Below are positions 1 through 12,368 of a stretch of 64,000 bases of DNA, piece by piece (position 1 is the stretch's first letter; each line of letters opens with the position of its first letter). Below the pieces are notes generated by a model. The model was not told the origin of the DNA and searched no databases. It saw only the letters and a program-made list of their open reading frames with translations. The position numbers and the translations under genes were made by a program. Source of the stretch: Zingiber officinale (Eukaryota > Streptophyta > Magnoliopsida > Zingiberales > Zingiberaceae); the NCBI RefSeq assembly GCF_018446385.1, contig NC_055992.1, positions 99,032,947 through 99,096,946 of the forward strand. Reading direction: 5' to 3'.

Positions 1-907
1 ACGAAAATTAAGGTGAGGTGAATATATATATCACCATTCGCTGAGTTATGTGCTAAACACGGAATTAGACATGAAACAACAGTTTCCTTCTCCTTAACAA
101 AATGTGTTGCTTAGCAAAAGAATCACACTCCAAATGATATGATAAATGTTATTCTATTGAGCTCTAAATTGCTAGAGCAAATAAGGGGAAAGTTGTGCTA
201 ATGGCTAATTACATTTTAAATAAGGTATTTTGAAAAAAATAGAAAAGAACCCTTATAAGTTATGGACTGGAAGACAACTATCCTACAAATACTTGCGAAT
301 GTGAGGTTGTCTTGCAAAATGTTGGTTCCTGATCTGAAAAGGATTAAGATAGGATTAAAAAATATTGATTGCATATTTCTTGGATATGCTCATAACAACA
401 ATGCCTATAAGTTCCTTGTGTTTAAATCTTAAATACCGAATATACACAAGAACTCGATTATTAAATTGAGAAATGCTTCGTGAACATGTATTGCCATATA
501 AGACTCAAGAGGAAGAAAATTCCTCCAAATGGGCATTGGAATCACAAGAAGAAGTTGATGAACCTGTTGAGGTTGAGTTCACAGGAAGAAAAAGAGTTCG
601 GGTGGAAAAATCCTTCGGAACAGATTTTATCACCTTCATATTGGAAAATGATCCCCAAAGTTATTCAGAAGCAGTAATTTATTCTGAAGGACCTAATAGA
701 AAGCCACAATTACATCTGAAATTGACTCTATCTTGCAAAATCATACTTGGGAACTTGTGACTTCCTACAGGAAGTAAACTACTAAGTTGTAAGTGGATTT
801 CAAGAAGAAAATAGAATCAGATAGCACGATTAATAAGTAAAAGGCAAGATTGGTAATTAAAAGTTATCGACAACACGAAAGCGTTAATTACTTTGATATG
901 TATCTCC
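1..907 (+). mobile_element. Ty1/copia internal fragment (integrase to RT), truncated at both sides
   Basis: This stretch matches 20752-21650 almost base for base (for example two differences in the first 50 bases), and that second copy sits in the integrase/RT region of a longer copia element. Recognisable broken pieces include an integrase remnant around 300-430 ([12 protein letters not shown], the conserved sequence after the integrase core) and the run-in to the reverse transcriptase at about 845-900 ([13 protein letters not shown]). Stops and frame changes break it. The match stops abruptly at about 900-907, directly before what looks like an exon of the next gene. The left end is cut by the window. 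Confidence 0.8.
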
Positions 908-3900
908 AAGCCACCAGGGTATATTGAGAAGCGCTCACAGCAGGCAGCCCATCAGTCTAATGTTCTTAGGTCAACCGCCATTAAGGGAAATTCATCCAAG
1001 GGTATATCACTATTGAGATCTAAGATCATTTAAATCATCGTTAATTATGTTAAAAAAAAAATCTTCTTTTTTCCCCTCTATCCTCACATTTTGCTGCTAA
1101 TCAATTCAGCTTTTCATATTTTATTGTTGTTGATTTTAACTTTCCATAAGCCTCACACATCTCTCTTAGCATTCTCAACATTGAAATCATATAGAAAGAG
1201 TAAGTTGGGTATCAAGAAAAATCATGTAACAATACAAAATTAGATTATAAAATAATAAATTTTGCAATTGCCTCAATGCGATTTAATCATCATTAAGACC
1301 TTTATGCATTGACCCATAACTCATGGACTACCGGAACTTGTGGTTGATATCGAATAATTTATTTTTATTCTTTTCTAAAGATGACTACTATAACCTGATA
1401 ATTTTATAGTTCCATTTATAGCATAATATCATGCTTTTTTAATTACCCCTCATTTCTATTACCTTAACCTCAAGTTTGAACATCTTGATTCCATTCTTTC
1501 CTTGGTAGACATTACTTTACAATGTCAGAAGATGAGAATTCTAATGCAGACCTCAAATAGTTGCTTAATTCACTGATTGTTTTACGTTATGTGGTAGTCT
1601 TCTCAGTATTCATTAACTTACCCTGTTTTGAACTGGAGCAAGCAATAGTCATTTCTTGTATATGTGGTTTATTGTCATTCTAAAATATCACGTATTTCGC
1701 CAGCAAATAATGCACGATTGAGGCTTATGCGTCTTACAGAGGCAGCTGAAAATCTCCAAAAAACAGCTGCTAAAAGCATCCAAGTCGGTAAGGAAAATGA
1801 AGCAAGGGAATTGCTAATACAAAAGAAGAAGTTGTTGCAAGCATTGGAGAAATCAAAGAATCGAATTGAGGTGCTTGACAAACTTTCAGCAAAGGTTACT
1901 GAGGTGGAAAATCAAATATCTATTTCTGCAGGCTAATTGAGTATATTCACCTCATTATTGATTACTTATCTTACTCTGCTAAGTGCTAAGATCTATAGAT
2001 CTGTGACTGTTATATTTATTTTTGAAGTTTTCTCCATTAACCAGTTTAAGTAACCTTGAGCTCTAGCAACAATATCAATTCTAGAAAAGTAGATAATACA
2101 AGAGAGATCCAGGAAATTAACAATATCTAACCAAGCAACATTTTCAAAATTGGGCAAGTGGGTGAACCACTGGCCTAACTGATCACTAGTTCTTCCAGTT
2201 CAACCAAGCTAAAATTAGGTTCAACTAGAATTTCTCCATCACTCGAACCAGATCAGGTTGGCTTTCCTTTCCCTGGTTCATTGTGAATAATCCTACTAGG
2301 CTGGAAGATGCATAATTGCAACATTTAGCCTAGTTTTTTTATTGGAGAGTTACTGTTTATTGTTTTGCATCTTCTCTCTTTGTTCACTTCATAGTATAGC
2401 CTGTGTTTTAGGAATAGGTGAAAATGAGAAAGAAACAATGATTTTTAGAAAAGGTGGATAGAGAGAAGCTATAAAGTGAGTCTCTCATGTGGAGATGTGG
2501 TTTCCTTAGAAGGGAAAAAAAAATGTAAACTTTCTGTCTCATTGTTTCCTTGAAGGGAAGGGAAGGGAAAGAAAGAAGAATAAAATTAAATTTAGTATGT
2601 TTTTTTAAAAAATATAGAAAATTGACATATAAATTGAGTTAATGATTTCTTTTTCTAAAACAACTAGCTGTTGCCTGTTGAGTAGTCTGCTGTTCAATTT
2701 GGGCAAAAGAAAATGGGAGAAATTGGAGAAAAATTATCTATCTCACTCCCTCCAATGCTTTCTTTCTGTCCAAAAGAACAGGGAAACTCTTTTCTATCCA
2801 TTTTCATACGTTCTATTTCTTTCCCCTTCTTTTTCCCACAAGTAAAGACAGTCATAGTGTTCAAGAATGATAAATTTCTGTCAAATGTGACTTGAAGGGC
2901 CATTTTCACTTGAAGAAAAAAGAATATTGCCAAGTAATTTTTTTTTTAACTACAATTATCTACCAGTTGAATTGGCTTTTGTAGGATTAAGATTCAGATT
3001 TTCCAAGAAAAAGTAGCTATTAATATATGGAAACAAAATTGAGAGGGTGGCAAAGTAATGTGTGGTGAATCCTTTTGAGTATTATTCTTTTTTGTATATT
3101 CTCCATTATATATATCTACAATCTTGGATCCGTGTGGTGACTTTCTGATGATGTTAATATCCTCAATGAAAAGCTTACTCTTCTTATTATAGACATAATA
3201 TTTTTTTAGAAACTAGTATGTCATTAAAATATTATTAGTGTTTTGTGTTTATCTTAGGTTCATTATTTATGGAGTTAACTTATTGCTAAAGGAATTGTTC
3301 CATAAGTTGTTAATGACATATAATTTCACAAGGTAAAGGTTCTCTATATGGTGGATTTATTTGAAACAGTGACTGCTTTCAGGCGATTTCTCTAAAGGAA
3401 ACACAACTAATTGGACAAGTTGCCATTCCACCTGTAGATAACCAGTTGGACTCTCACCAACAAATTCATTTCATCAGCCCAAATGAAGAAACTTATGAAA
3501 AATCCAGTTCAGGAAGTTCAGAGACCTTGCTCAAGCATATGTTTGAACAAATTGATCTGAAACTTTGTTCGGTAGAAGCTGACATAGATAATTTCTTAAG
3601 CGCCCAAACAGAAGAAAGCAAAGAAGTGCAGGTGAATGCAAAACTAGAGTTATGTGAGATTCTGAAGGATGTACTCCGCATCAGAGAAAAGTAAGTTCAG
3701 TTGGCTTACCCTATTTTGCGATAAGAATCTGAAGGGTTATAGTGTTGTTCTCTATTGTCATTTATAAAGATGGAAATAATGGTTTATGCAGTAAAATCTA
3801 CATTTATGAAATTGATAATGTTTCAGTGGTATGTAAAAGCAAAAAGTCCACCAATCTTCTGATTGATTAAAATAACAATATGTGCTAGAATATTTTGACT

Positions 3901-4813
3901 TCCATAACTATAAGATCGAGAGAACTTCTAGGCATTGCAAAACCCATCTTTTATTGTTGCATTGTACCTCAGACCCGGCTCTTTTTGGTACAGAATTGCT
4001 AGCATGATGGAGATCAAGACAGATGATATATGAGCTCTGAGCTCTCAGTTGTTGCCAGCTGATATAAGCTGGGAAATGTTGATGGTACGAAAGTTTCATG
4101 CCTTGAAGATTTCTTTTGCATGTGTTTTTAAAATGACATACTGGGAACCGCAGCATTTTAGACGTTGAGGTAAAGAATGCTGTATATTTATACAGTGAGT
4201 TGTATAAAAAGTTTTGTCGACATAAAAGTTTCAGTATTCCTGCCAATACATGCCATGAGACAACTGGAAGGATACAAAGGTGAATCTCATGCAGTAAGAT
4301 CATAGCATATATTGGCAGGAAAACTGTGTTGCCAAATTTAACAGAAAACAAGTTTATTTGCAAGATTGATATGGGGGGCAAATATGCTGGAAAACACATT
4401 GATTCTTTAGTGGACAAACATTGATTCTTTAGTGGACAAGTACTGAGAAAGGGATAGGTCTGTCCTCTTTCTACAAGCCTTTTTCGTTTTATTTCAACTC
4501 TTTAAAATTGATTTTCACCTCAGCTAGTATATACTGAAAAAATAAAGAAGATAGGTTGTCCAGTATTACTCATTTGATCCCTTGTGCCAAGACATTTGAT
4601 GTTATCTCTGTCGTGAAGCTGTTTACTAATGAAGCAGATGAGCGTAAATACCTTGCCTATGCTCCCTCTGCTCAGAATTTCGAATGACTTAACATTAATA
4701 CATCATTTACAATAGCTATGATATTCGTATATTGGCGGGGTAGTTTTGATACAGCACCGTATCTAAATTTATCCATATTGTGCTACAGGGAAATAGGGAA
4801 TCATGATATTTGA
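905..4813 (+). CDS. 3' exons of a small plant coiled-coil protein of unknown function (5' end not seen)
   Basis: Three exons are supported. Exon 1706-1903 follows ..CCAG and encodes ANNARLRLMRLTEAAENLQ, then a charged heptad-like helix rich in E, K and L. Exon 3383-3690 follows TTTCAG, begins AISLKETQLIG, ends at a GTAAGT donor and carries acidic helical sequence (LLKHMFEQIDLKLCSVEADI). Exon 4789-4813 follows GCTACAG and supplies EIGNHDI and the stop TGA. Phases join cleanly at 1903/3383 and 3690/4789. An upstream exon at about 905-1003 (PPGYIEKRSQQAAHQSNVL, possible GTATAT donor at 1004) is in compatible phase but less certain. Its start lies against the copia fragment, so the first exon is lost, displaced or left of the window. 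I do not recognise a catalytic domain; it resembles small plant-specific coiled-coil proteins. It may be a live gene or a truncated one. Confidence 0.55.
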
Positions 4814-5579
4814 TCCAGAGGAGCAGCTCATGAATATCACTCGGGAGTGTCCTCAAGAATCAGTAGTTCTTGATCAAAAAATGCATTTGACCCAGCCTCT
4901 GCTTAAGTTTGCATCCTCTTTGTTTCCTGCTGTGAGCTGCTGCTTTATCTCTGCAGAGTCTCATAACCATGTTCATCATTTTATGAATCAAACAATTATT
5001 GATCATCCATTGTGCAAAATGTTTGTGCATATTGGACAGCATGCAGAATAAAGGTATGAGACCTCTTGTGGAGTTCTATTGTGACTAGGAGTTTTTCATT
5101 GAATATAAGGTCAATAATATAATAAGAAGGCTGACGGTTTGGATGAGTTAAATATTTTTTTATTTATCTCGATCGTCGGTCGAAAGTTTTCATGGGCTGG
5201 ACCGATCAAATTAGTTGGTAGATGATGTTCTATTCCAGTAACAAAGTTAGGAATGTGATAATACTGGACACAATTTTTTACACGATCTTAATTCTTAAGC
5301 ATAACAAAATTAAAATTTTAAAGTAACACTAACACTACTTGAATATATAAATGTTTTGACACAAATTGATCCATTTATTAAGATAATTTTTTTTAAAAAA
5401 AATATTAATATTTTTAAAATTTATATAATTTTATTTTTTAAAAAAAGTTTAATTTCATTCTGCACTTGTGAAATTATTTTTTCTGAGTTTAAACTCCAGA
5501 CCTAATCTTGTGTAGCGCCAGAAGGCCGGCGGTGCACCGGCGAAGGGCAGGAGGGAAGGGGAGGGAAGGGAAGGAGGAG
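4814..5579. other. intergenic spacer and probable 5' UTR
   Basis: The left part is probably the 3' UTR of the coiled-coil gene. From about 5270 to 5480 it is very AT-rich, then GC content rises sharply at about 5510, where the purine-rich 5' UTR of the next gene starts. An 82-codon open stretch at 4803-5051 overlaps the preceding stop codon and shows no recognisable protein. Confidence 0.5.
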
Positions 5580-8500
5580 ATGTCACTGCGCCGCGTCACC
5601 ATCACGGTCGCAGCCCCACTCCCTCCTCCTCTTCAAACACCGCCTCAACTTCCGATTCTCTCGAGATTAAGAGTCGCACCCTGCCGCCGCTGCTATTCCA
5701 ACCCCAAACCCTCCCCTCTCCTCCGCCGCCAGTGGATGCTGTCGTCCCCGTCCGCTCCAATCCACGCCATTTCGTTCACCAAACCCTCCACTTCTTCCTT
5801 TACCTACTACTCCAACGGGCTCAGCGTCTCCCATCTTAGATCCGCGGAGGAAGCTAAACCTTCCTCATCCTTCTATTTGATCCGAGACGACCTCTTGCAC
5901 CCGTTGGTCAGTGGAAACAAGGCGAGAAAGCTCGACGCCATTATTCCGCTCATCCTGCGCCACGCCGCCACAGACCTCGTGGTCGCACGCCTACTTTTTT
6001 CTTCTCCATCGTGCGTTTCTTCCGTCATTGGGATGCAAGTCTTGATCTTTTACATTTTTTCTTTGATAGATTACCTGCGGAGGTGCCCAGAGTGCTCATA
6101 CGGCAGCTCTTGGTACCATTATCTATCTATCTATATATCTATATATCCATATAGGTGGTTTAGGTGAAATTATGCTTAACGAGGTGGGTTTTGGTGCAGC
6201 TGTATGTTGCGCAGAGAGGGGGATGAGGGCGCACCTATTGCTCCGAGGTGAACAGCCGGCAGTGCCCACGGGCTACAATCTGGTGTCTTTGATGTATGGG
6301 AGTGTGAGTTATGTCCCAAGATCAGTATACGCTAATAGGAATGAAATGCTTATGAAACATGCTGAGTTGGTGGCAGGTGATCAGGTAAATGTGGTTTGGG
6401 CAGATGATATTCTGAATTTAGAGAATGATGAGCTGTCTTTGAACGACAATGGAACTCCTCTTTGGAAGGTTGGGAATGTTAGAAGAGTTGTGATTGTTAA
6501 TGAAGGTGCTGGCAGTGTAGCAGCACTATTGGGTAGGTTGATTCGATCATAATCATGGAACCAAATGATCAATGGCATTTTTTTTTTTATACTTGTGAAT
6601 CAACATGTTTTCTTCTTTATCCTTTATGCAATACAACTGTCTTCGATCATTCACTGCTTAACCGGGTTCATTCCATGTATGAAGTTACAAATGTGCATGT
6701 GTTTGTGCTGCACATTTCAGCTCTCAGATACCTTGGCTTCTTAACTGCATTTATTATTAATTATGAGAACACATTTCAGGAGAAAATCTATCTCCTTGCT
6801 TCTCCTCTTTTGCATAGTCTACATAACCTCTGAAAAAAAATAGTTTACATAAATATTACCGTCCTCAGCTAAAATCTTGTCCTTGTTTGGTTGAATTAGG
6901 GTTTAGGGTTTTGAGATGGTGAAGTGTTTGTTAGTGGGTGTTCCATCTTGGCTTATGATGCCAGCAGGTTTTTGCTAACAGGGATATTGTAGGAGAGATG
7001 CAGTTGGAGTAAAGCTTATATTTTCATGAGGTTAGTACTTTGTTATTAATCAATCTGTCGCATAAATTATCACTCTACCATTTCATTCTGCTTCCATTAC
7101 CTTTGTGTATGATCCTTTCTATATTACATATCTTGTGAGCACCAAAAACTAAGAGTTCTAGTAGAGCCTCAATCTTAGTTCTGTCTCCATGTATAACATC
7201 GAGAAGTCAAGAATAACAGTGACTTATAGTGGCTGTGGGTGAACATAGTAGAATTGGCCACTGTTCTTGAATTTTATCCATAAACAACTAGTCACTTATT
7301 GGATTGTAATGATGTTTATGCAACCAACCTACTCTGATTTTGTGTTTTCACCTTCTATATGTTAAATCATCATTGGAAGTTCTATAATCCTTGCTGGCTC
7401 TGACAGTGTTCATCTTTTGCTAGTTCATCGTTGGAAGCTCTCTCATCGCTTGCTATAGTAACTGGACTTGTTTCTTCTTCTTTTGGATTATTTTGTACAC
7501 AAACATCCACATGGCTCCTAGTGTGTCTTGTTGCAATGCCAGTTCTATACATCAAGAATCAAATGATTTATCCTTTAGTATTAGAATATCAGGTTTGATT
7601 TTCATTTTGTAGGTCTCATTCGGCTTGTAGAATATCTTTCTCAAACCCACATATTTGGAACAGACCAGAAGATTGCTTTAGTAGTAGATGCTGGTACTGG
7701 GACAACAGCTGTTGGTTTGGCTCTGGGCATTGCATATTTGGGGTGAGTTCAAAATCTTACTAAACCTTTGCTTTATAGATACTTCTTTACTCTGCCTAAA
7801 GTTGTCATCCAGCTTTTGCCCAAAATTATTCATTGTATTGCAGTGCACTAATAAGAAATTTTGAAAATGTTCTCATGGGCTAGGCAAGAATAAAATGTCT
7901 TGGTTAGTCGGTTTAACTGCTGTTGCTTTCCTGTTGCTCTGTTACTTTTCCATGCTCCTGCATTATGACACATTCTTTACCACAATTGAATTGGCAACAT
8001 AAAAATTGCTTGCACGTGGGATAATTCTGTCATCTCTTGGAACCTTATATACATCTGAAACTTACATCAAGTAAAAATGTAAATGTAGCACAGTTCTTAA
8101 TCCACCACATCCAAAAAAGAACATCGTAGACTTGTTGAAGGATTAGCTTAGCTTATTTAAATGACACTACTGAAGCTGGTTAACTCAAATAGTACAGTGA
8201 TAACATAAGGATTGTCCTTGTTAGTCTGTTCAGTGGGAGTTACTCGAGCCACTTCCTAATCTGATCCTCAATATTTGATTATTAGTATGCCAATTTCTAT
8301 CTTCAAACTCATTTTCAAGTTAAGTGAACCCACGAAATTCATCAGTTTGAGCTGGAAAAATCACAAGAAAAGACTACCTATATCTGTCTACTTTCATGTT
8401 CCTGCTCCATCTACTTTGACAATATTGGAATGCTTTAGGTTACAATTTTGAAGTTTTATGAATTTTTCCATGCTTTCCCTGACACATATCTGAGCTGTCC

Positions 8501-11023
8501 AAAACCTCGTTTTTCCTTGTAGGCTTCCATGGAAAGTTGTTGCAGTCATGCTTGCTGATACTAAAGAAAAGTACGAGGAATGTGAAAAATGCCTTGTATC
8601 TAACTTTAAGAGGGTTTATGGGTTAGAATCTCTTGAAGGCGATGAGGGAATTGTGCAATGGGTCGAACGACTCCATCCAAGAAGGTATTGACATATATGG
8701 ACAACTGAAGTGCATGTTGTTGGTATTGAAATTATTTGCTGCATTTAGGAGGTTAATATTCTTATGTATTTGGTTCTTGATGCATCTATTCATGCTAATT
8801 CTTTGTTTGTGTGAACATAGCAAGTAACAACACGATAATCTTAAGAGTTGATCTAGAGAATGTCACCTATAGTTATTTAAGGTGTGAGACGTCTAAAAGT
8901 GCATAGGTGATATGGGGCCTGAGGCACTAGGCGCAAGGTAAGGCGCACGCCTTACCGAAGTAAGGTGTTTGAGTATAAATTTATACAATTTAAACATATA
9001 TAGGAAATTTTTACCAACATATTTCACTAAAAAAATTATAATCCATAAACTATTAAACAATAATGTAAATATAAAATTCACTAACATTCAAATATTGAAA
9101 TAGTTTATCTTCATAATTAAAAACAAACTTCAAATTAAAGAAAAAACAAACTTCAAATATTGAAGAGCCATATAGAAAGAAATAAGTTTGCTAGGGAGGT
9201 TGATGTTCATTTTCTAGGGGAGAGGAACAGTTATGCAATAAAAATATGTTGTGTGCATGCAACATAATTAAAGGTTGATGTTCATTTTCTTGGGGAGAGT
9301 CACTCAAGCTAATTAAAGGTTGATGTTCATTTTCTAGGGGAGAGGGAGAGTCATGCTAGAAAAATGTCTCATGCATGAAACCTAATTAATTTAAAGATAA
9401 TTAAAGGTATGGGTTAGAGCATCTACATCAACTTCCCTAAACACAGAATTTACTTTAAATTTTACATTTTACGTAAAAAAAAACCTTTGCATCATCCACC
9501 TTATCTATTTCCTAAATTTACATTTCATGAATAGTATTTCTTTAAATTTAGGGAATGAAATCCATTCCCTAAACATTAAAATATCATTTAATTTGGGAGA
9601 GAGAAAAAATAAAGAGAATTGATTGGGTAATGAAAAGTATATATTATAAAGAGAAAAAATAATAAAAAATGGAAGAGAGAGAAGAAAATAATAAAAAAAT
9701 AAGATAATGGAAACTTTATAGTAGCTGATATAGTGTGCAGTGAAAAGTGATTATCTAAATTTAATAAAGATGGTTTATCCCAAATTTTAGAGATACTATA
9801 GAGAAACTGATGTGGATGCTCTTAGGCTTTTAAAAAAAAAATCTCACTTCAATGAGGTTAGGGAAATCATGCCTTAAGCATGCCTTAACCTCTCAAAAGG
9901 CGCGTGCTTCTTTCAAGTATTATGCCTAAGTCACTACCCAAGCGCAAATGGCGTGCCTGGCTATGTAATCAGGGGCATGCTTTTCACAACTATGATGTCA
10001 CCTATTTAATATTAGTATTTAAAAACCAGAGGAAAAATTCTTCATGACCTGGAAAATGCTTAGGCATCCCATTTTTCTTATGTTTCAAATGATGCTTTAT
10101 TTGAAGATGTCGGCATGCATTTGGTGACTCTAATTTGGCGAACCTCATCATTGATTGTTTTACTGAGATTAGACACGCCTAAGATTTTAGCGACATAGAA
10201 AATAATATTGCCATAGATAAACGCTTCTGAAGTTGTTAAGGCCATGCATTGATGCACGTATGTTGGTTAACTTGTTCCTTCCTAGGAAAATTGATAATTG
10301 GTGCTGCTCGATGCATATCCATTTCCTTCTCCCTTTGATGTTGTTTTATTTAAGTTTTGAACATTATAATGTGGCTGCTCTCTCACTTAATCTCTCTTTA
10401 TTCGATAGTTTTTTTCTTCCACTTTCTACTGTTTGTCCCAGTGCACACATCTACTCTCTCTTGATCTGATCCTACTGAATTATGAAAGCTGCATGGTTGA
10501 TTTGCCTCTTTTCCATCTCTAGGCTACTTTCTTCTTTGATATAATGTTCGACAAGTTCCAGCAGCACAGCCAAGACTTGTGTCAAATTTGTTATTTTTGA
10601 TCATGATCGTGGGAGAATAAGTAGCTTAGGTGTGATGAGATATCGATGTGAAACATACAGTTTTCTTTCTAGTGGGAACTTAAAATTTTCATTGTGGTTT
10701 TTTGTTTACTTGAGGCTCTGCTTTTCCTGTAAAATCTTCAAGATATTGTCTTGACTCAATATTCTGCACTTACAAGGTTTGGGAAGGTACTGGATGGGGA
10801 AATAGATTTGTGCAGACAAATTGCACAGCAAACAGGAGTTCCCTTGGATCCTATCTATACTTTGGCGGCTTGGGAGCAAGCAGTCCTATTTGCTGATTCG
10901 GAAGATGAGAAGGATTCTCTAGTGGTGATGCTCCACACTGGTGGCACTCTCGGTTTGTTTGGGTTGGCACAAAGGTATGCTTCTGATTTCAGCTCTTCAG
11001 TACCCAACAGGCATGCTTTATAA
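5580..11023 (+). CDS. DCD2: D-cysteine desulfhydrase 2-like, mitochondrial (PLP enzyme, ACC deaminase family)
   Basis: Six exons: 5580-5978, 6070-6112, 6200-6532, 7613-7742, 8523-8684, 10777-11023, total 1314 nt or 437 aa. The first ATG in frame is at 5580. The family breaks down D-cysteine to pyruvate, H2S and ammonia with PLP. Residues 1-60 are rich in R, S and P with few acids, fitting an organelle transit peptide. The PLP lysine motif SGNKARKLD is at 111-119 (Lys114 by family alignment), followed by the conserved [12 protein letters not shown] across the 43-nt exon 2 and by glycine-rich [26 protein letters not shown] and [10 protein letters not shown], which bind the cofactor phosphate. 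Exon 1 could instead end at 5981, which would break the frame with exon 2; 5978 keeps it. Intron 2 contains an ATCT microsatellite (about 6119-6150). Intron 5 (2092 bp) holds a hAT element. No stop interrupts the model, so it looks functional. ACC deaminase activity is the main alternative, as the two are close relatives. Confidence 0.88.
8868..9994. mobile_element. non-autonomous hAT-type DNA transposon in DCD2 intron 5
   Basis: An exact 8-bp direct repeat ATGTCACC flanks the segment at 8860-8867 and 9995-10002. The ends form imperfect terminal inverted repeats: TATAGTTATTTAAGG on the left and, reverse-complemented, CATAGTTGTGAAAAG on the right. An 8-bp target duplication is the hAT hallmark. 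Subterminal zones are rich in AGGCG/CGCCT words (about 8930-8960 and 9885-9950), common in plant hAT ends. No transposase is encoded. The left half contains three copies of a 28-bp word starting AGGTTGATGTTCATTTTCT at about 9197, 9271 and 9316. Confidence 0.85.
9417..9821. mobile_element. Tourist-like MITE (PIF/Harbinger) nested in the hAT element
   Basis: A 405-bp AT-rich segment starts GAGCATCTACATCAACTT and ends with the inverted form of GAGCATCCACATCAGTTT. It is flanked on both sides by TTA (9414-9416 and 9822-9824). The GAGCATCYACATCA terminus with a TTA target duplication is typical of Tourist MITEs. It has no coding capacity. It lies within 8868-9994, so it inserted after the hAT element. 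Confidence 0.88.
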
Positions 11024-12368
11024 CGAGCCAGATTAAGGACATACGTTGTTGGGACTTCCGGTTCTTGAGTTTCTCGATCCTAATAGTCTTTCCATTTCAG
11101 TTTGCTAACGAGGGTCGTTGCTTCATTGATATTTACAGAGTTGTACAGCAACTTGAAAAGCACTAGAGCTGCTCTATCTAATTGACATCTTGAATACTTT
11201 CTTACGAATACTGCAAAATTGGCTTGTAATTGCTTTTGTTATGACGTTCATGAATTATGTGTTTCTTGAAATCTTCGAAATGTTGTACAGTAGTTTTATG
11301 ATTTCCCCCGTTCTTCATTTTACGAGTATTAATGTGCCTGTATTAGGTGAGGCTGTTCTTCATTAGCAGCGTTTCTAGTTTTGTTGATGTATGAGTACTT
11401 CTAAACCATACTTATCAACGAACTGGCTTTGGTATCGATTCGAGGGATTTGCAGACTTCGTAAAATAAACTTCTAAAGGACAAACTAATAATGTTTCATT
11501 TAACTCTCAATTAAGATTGGCCAGTGCTCAGTATTTTGCATTTTAGATTGAACTTTTGAAATCAAAATTAAAGACCGTTTCTCAAAACAAATGGAAACTG
11601 TTCGAATCAAAATCACTTGCTGCAATGTATGAAATAGTCTTTGGAGCAAAAAAATAATATCACTAATTCCAAATGGCCCAATATCGCTGACCTCATAATA
11701 AAATATAGATAAATAAATTATGAAAATTTTATTTTATCCTAACATAACAACCCTTTACATAAGCAAAATTAGACATTACGAAGCATGTTGTATCTATCAC
11801 AAAACTTATTAAAATAAATATTCATGTACGTACCAACTACATCAATCCATGATGACGCTATGCATGCCAATTTCTTCTATGTATCACAATTAGACCATAC
11901 ACATTGTAGTAAAACAAAATGATTTGGTATTTCTTCCATCCTAAAGACGAGCAAAACATACACTAGTGATAACCAGAGAGATGAACATAACTATATATAT
12001 ATAGAATCTCCATGACAACACATCATGAACAGTGCACCATGGGTTCTCTATTACAAGCAATTCGATGCAATTTGCAACCTACATGGGTTTGAACAACCAC
12101 TGATAATATTTAAGGTTTTCTAATCATAAAAATCCTTGGCATTGCTGTCATAGAGTCAAGAGAGCAGTCTTCATAAATAGAGGTTTAACCTCGATAATAC
12201 AAAGCAAGTATTTTGTCATGGATCATGTGCTCCACGATTCTCCATTAGCTCCATGATTTTCACTGTATACAAATAAAATGTCGCTCTCTAAAACATCTCC
12301 AAATACAATATCAAACCTGCAAATTTACATATTCCAACTCCATGGTAGCGCCATACAGTTAGTATTCA
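11024..12368. other. convergent intergenic region (3' UTRs)
   Basis: This lies between the stop codons of DCD2 (+) and CAP-H (-), so it holds both 3' UTRs. It is AT-rich with a short TA run near 11991-12002. I see no coding exon, RNA gene or transposon terminus in it. Confidence 0.5.

Noticed and set aside
3908..4417. 169-codon minus-strand open frame
   Set aside because: It lies in the intron between 3690 and 4789 of the coiled-coil gene, has no recognisable domain and unusual composition for a plant protein (many C, H, F). Chance frame.
4803..5051. 82-codon plus-strand frame
   Set aside because: It overlaps the last exon out of frame and runs into the 3' UTR; no protein family suggests itself.
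6897..6914. Telomere-like TTAGGGTTTAGGGTTT
   Set aside because: Only about two units in a DCD2 intron; too short to be an interstitial telomere or a meaningful signal.
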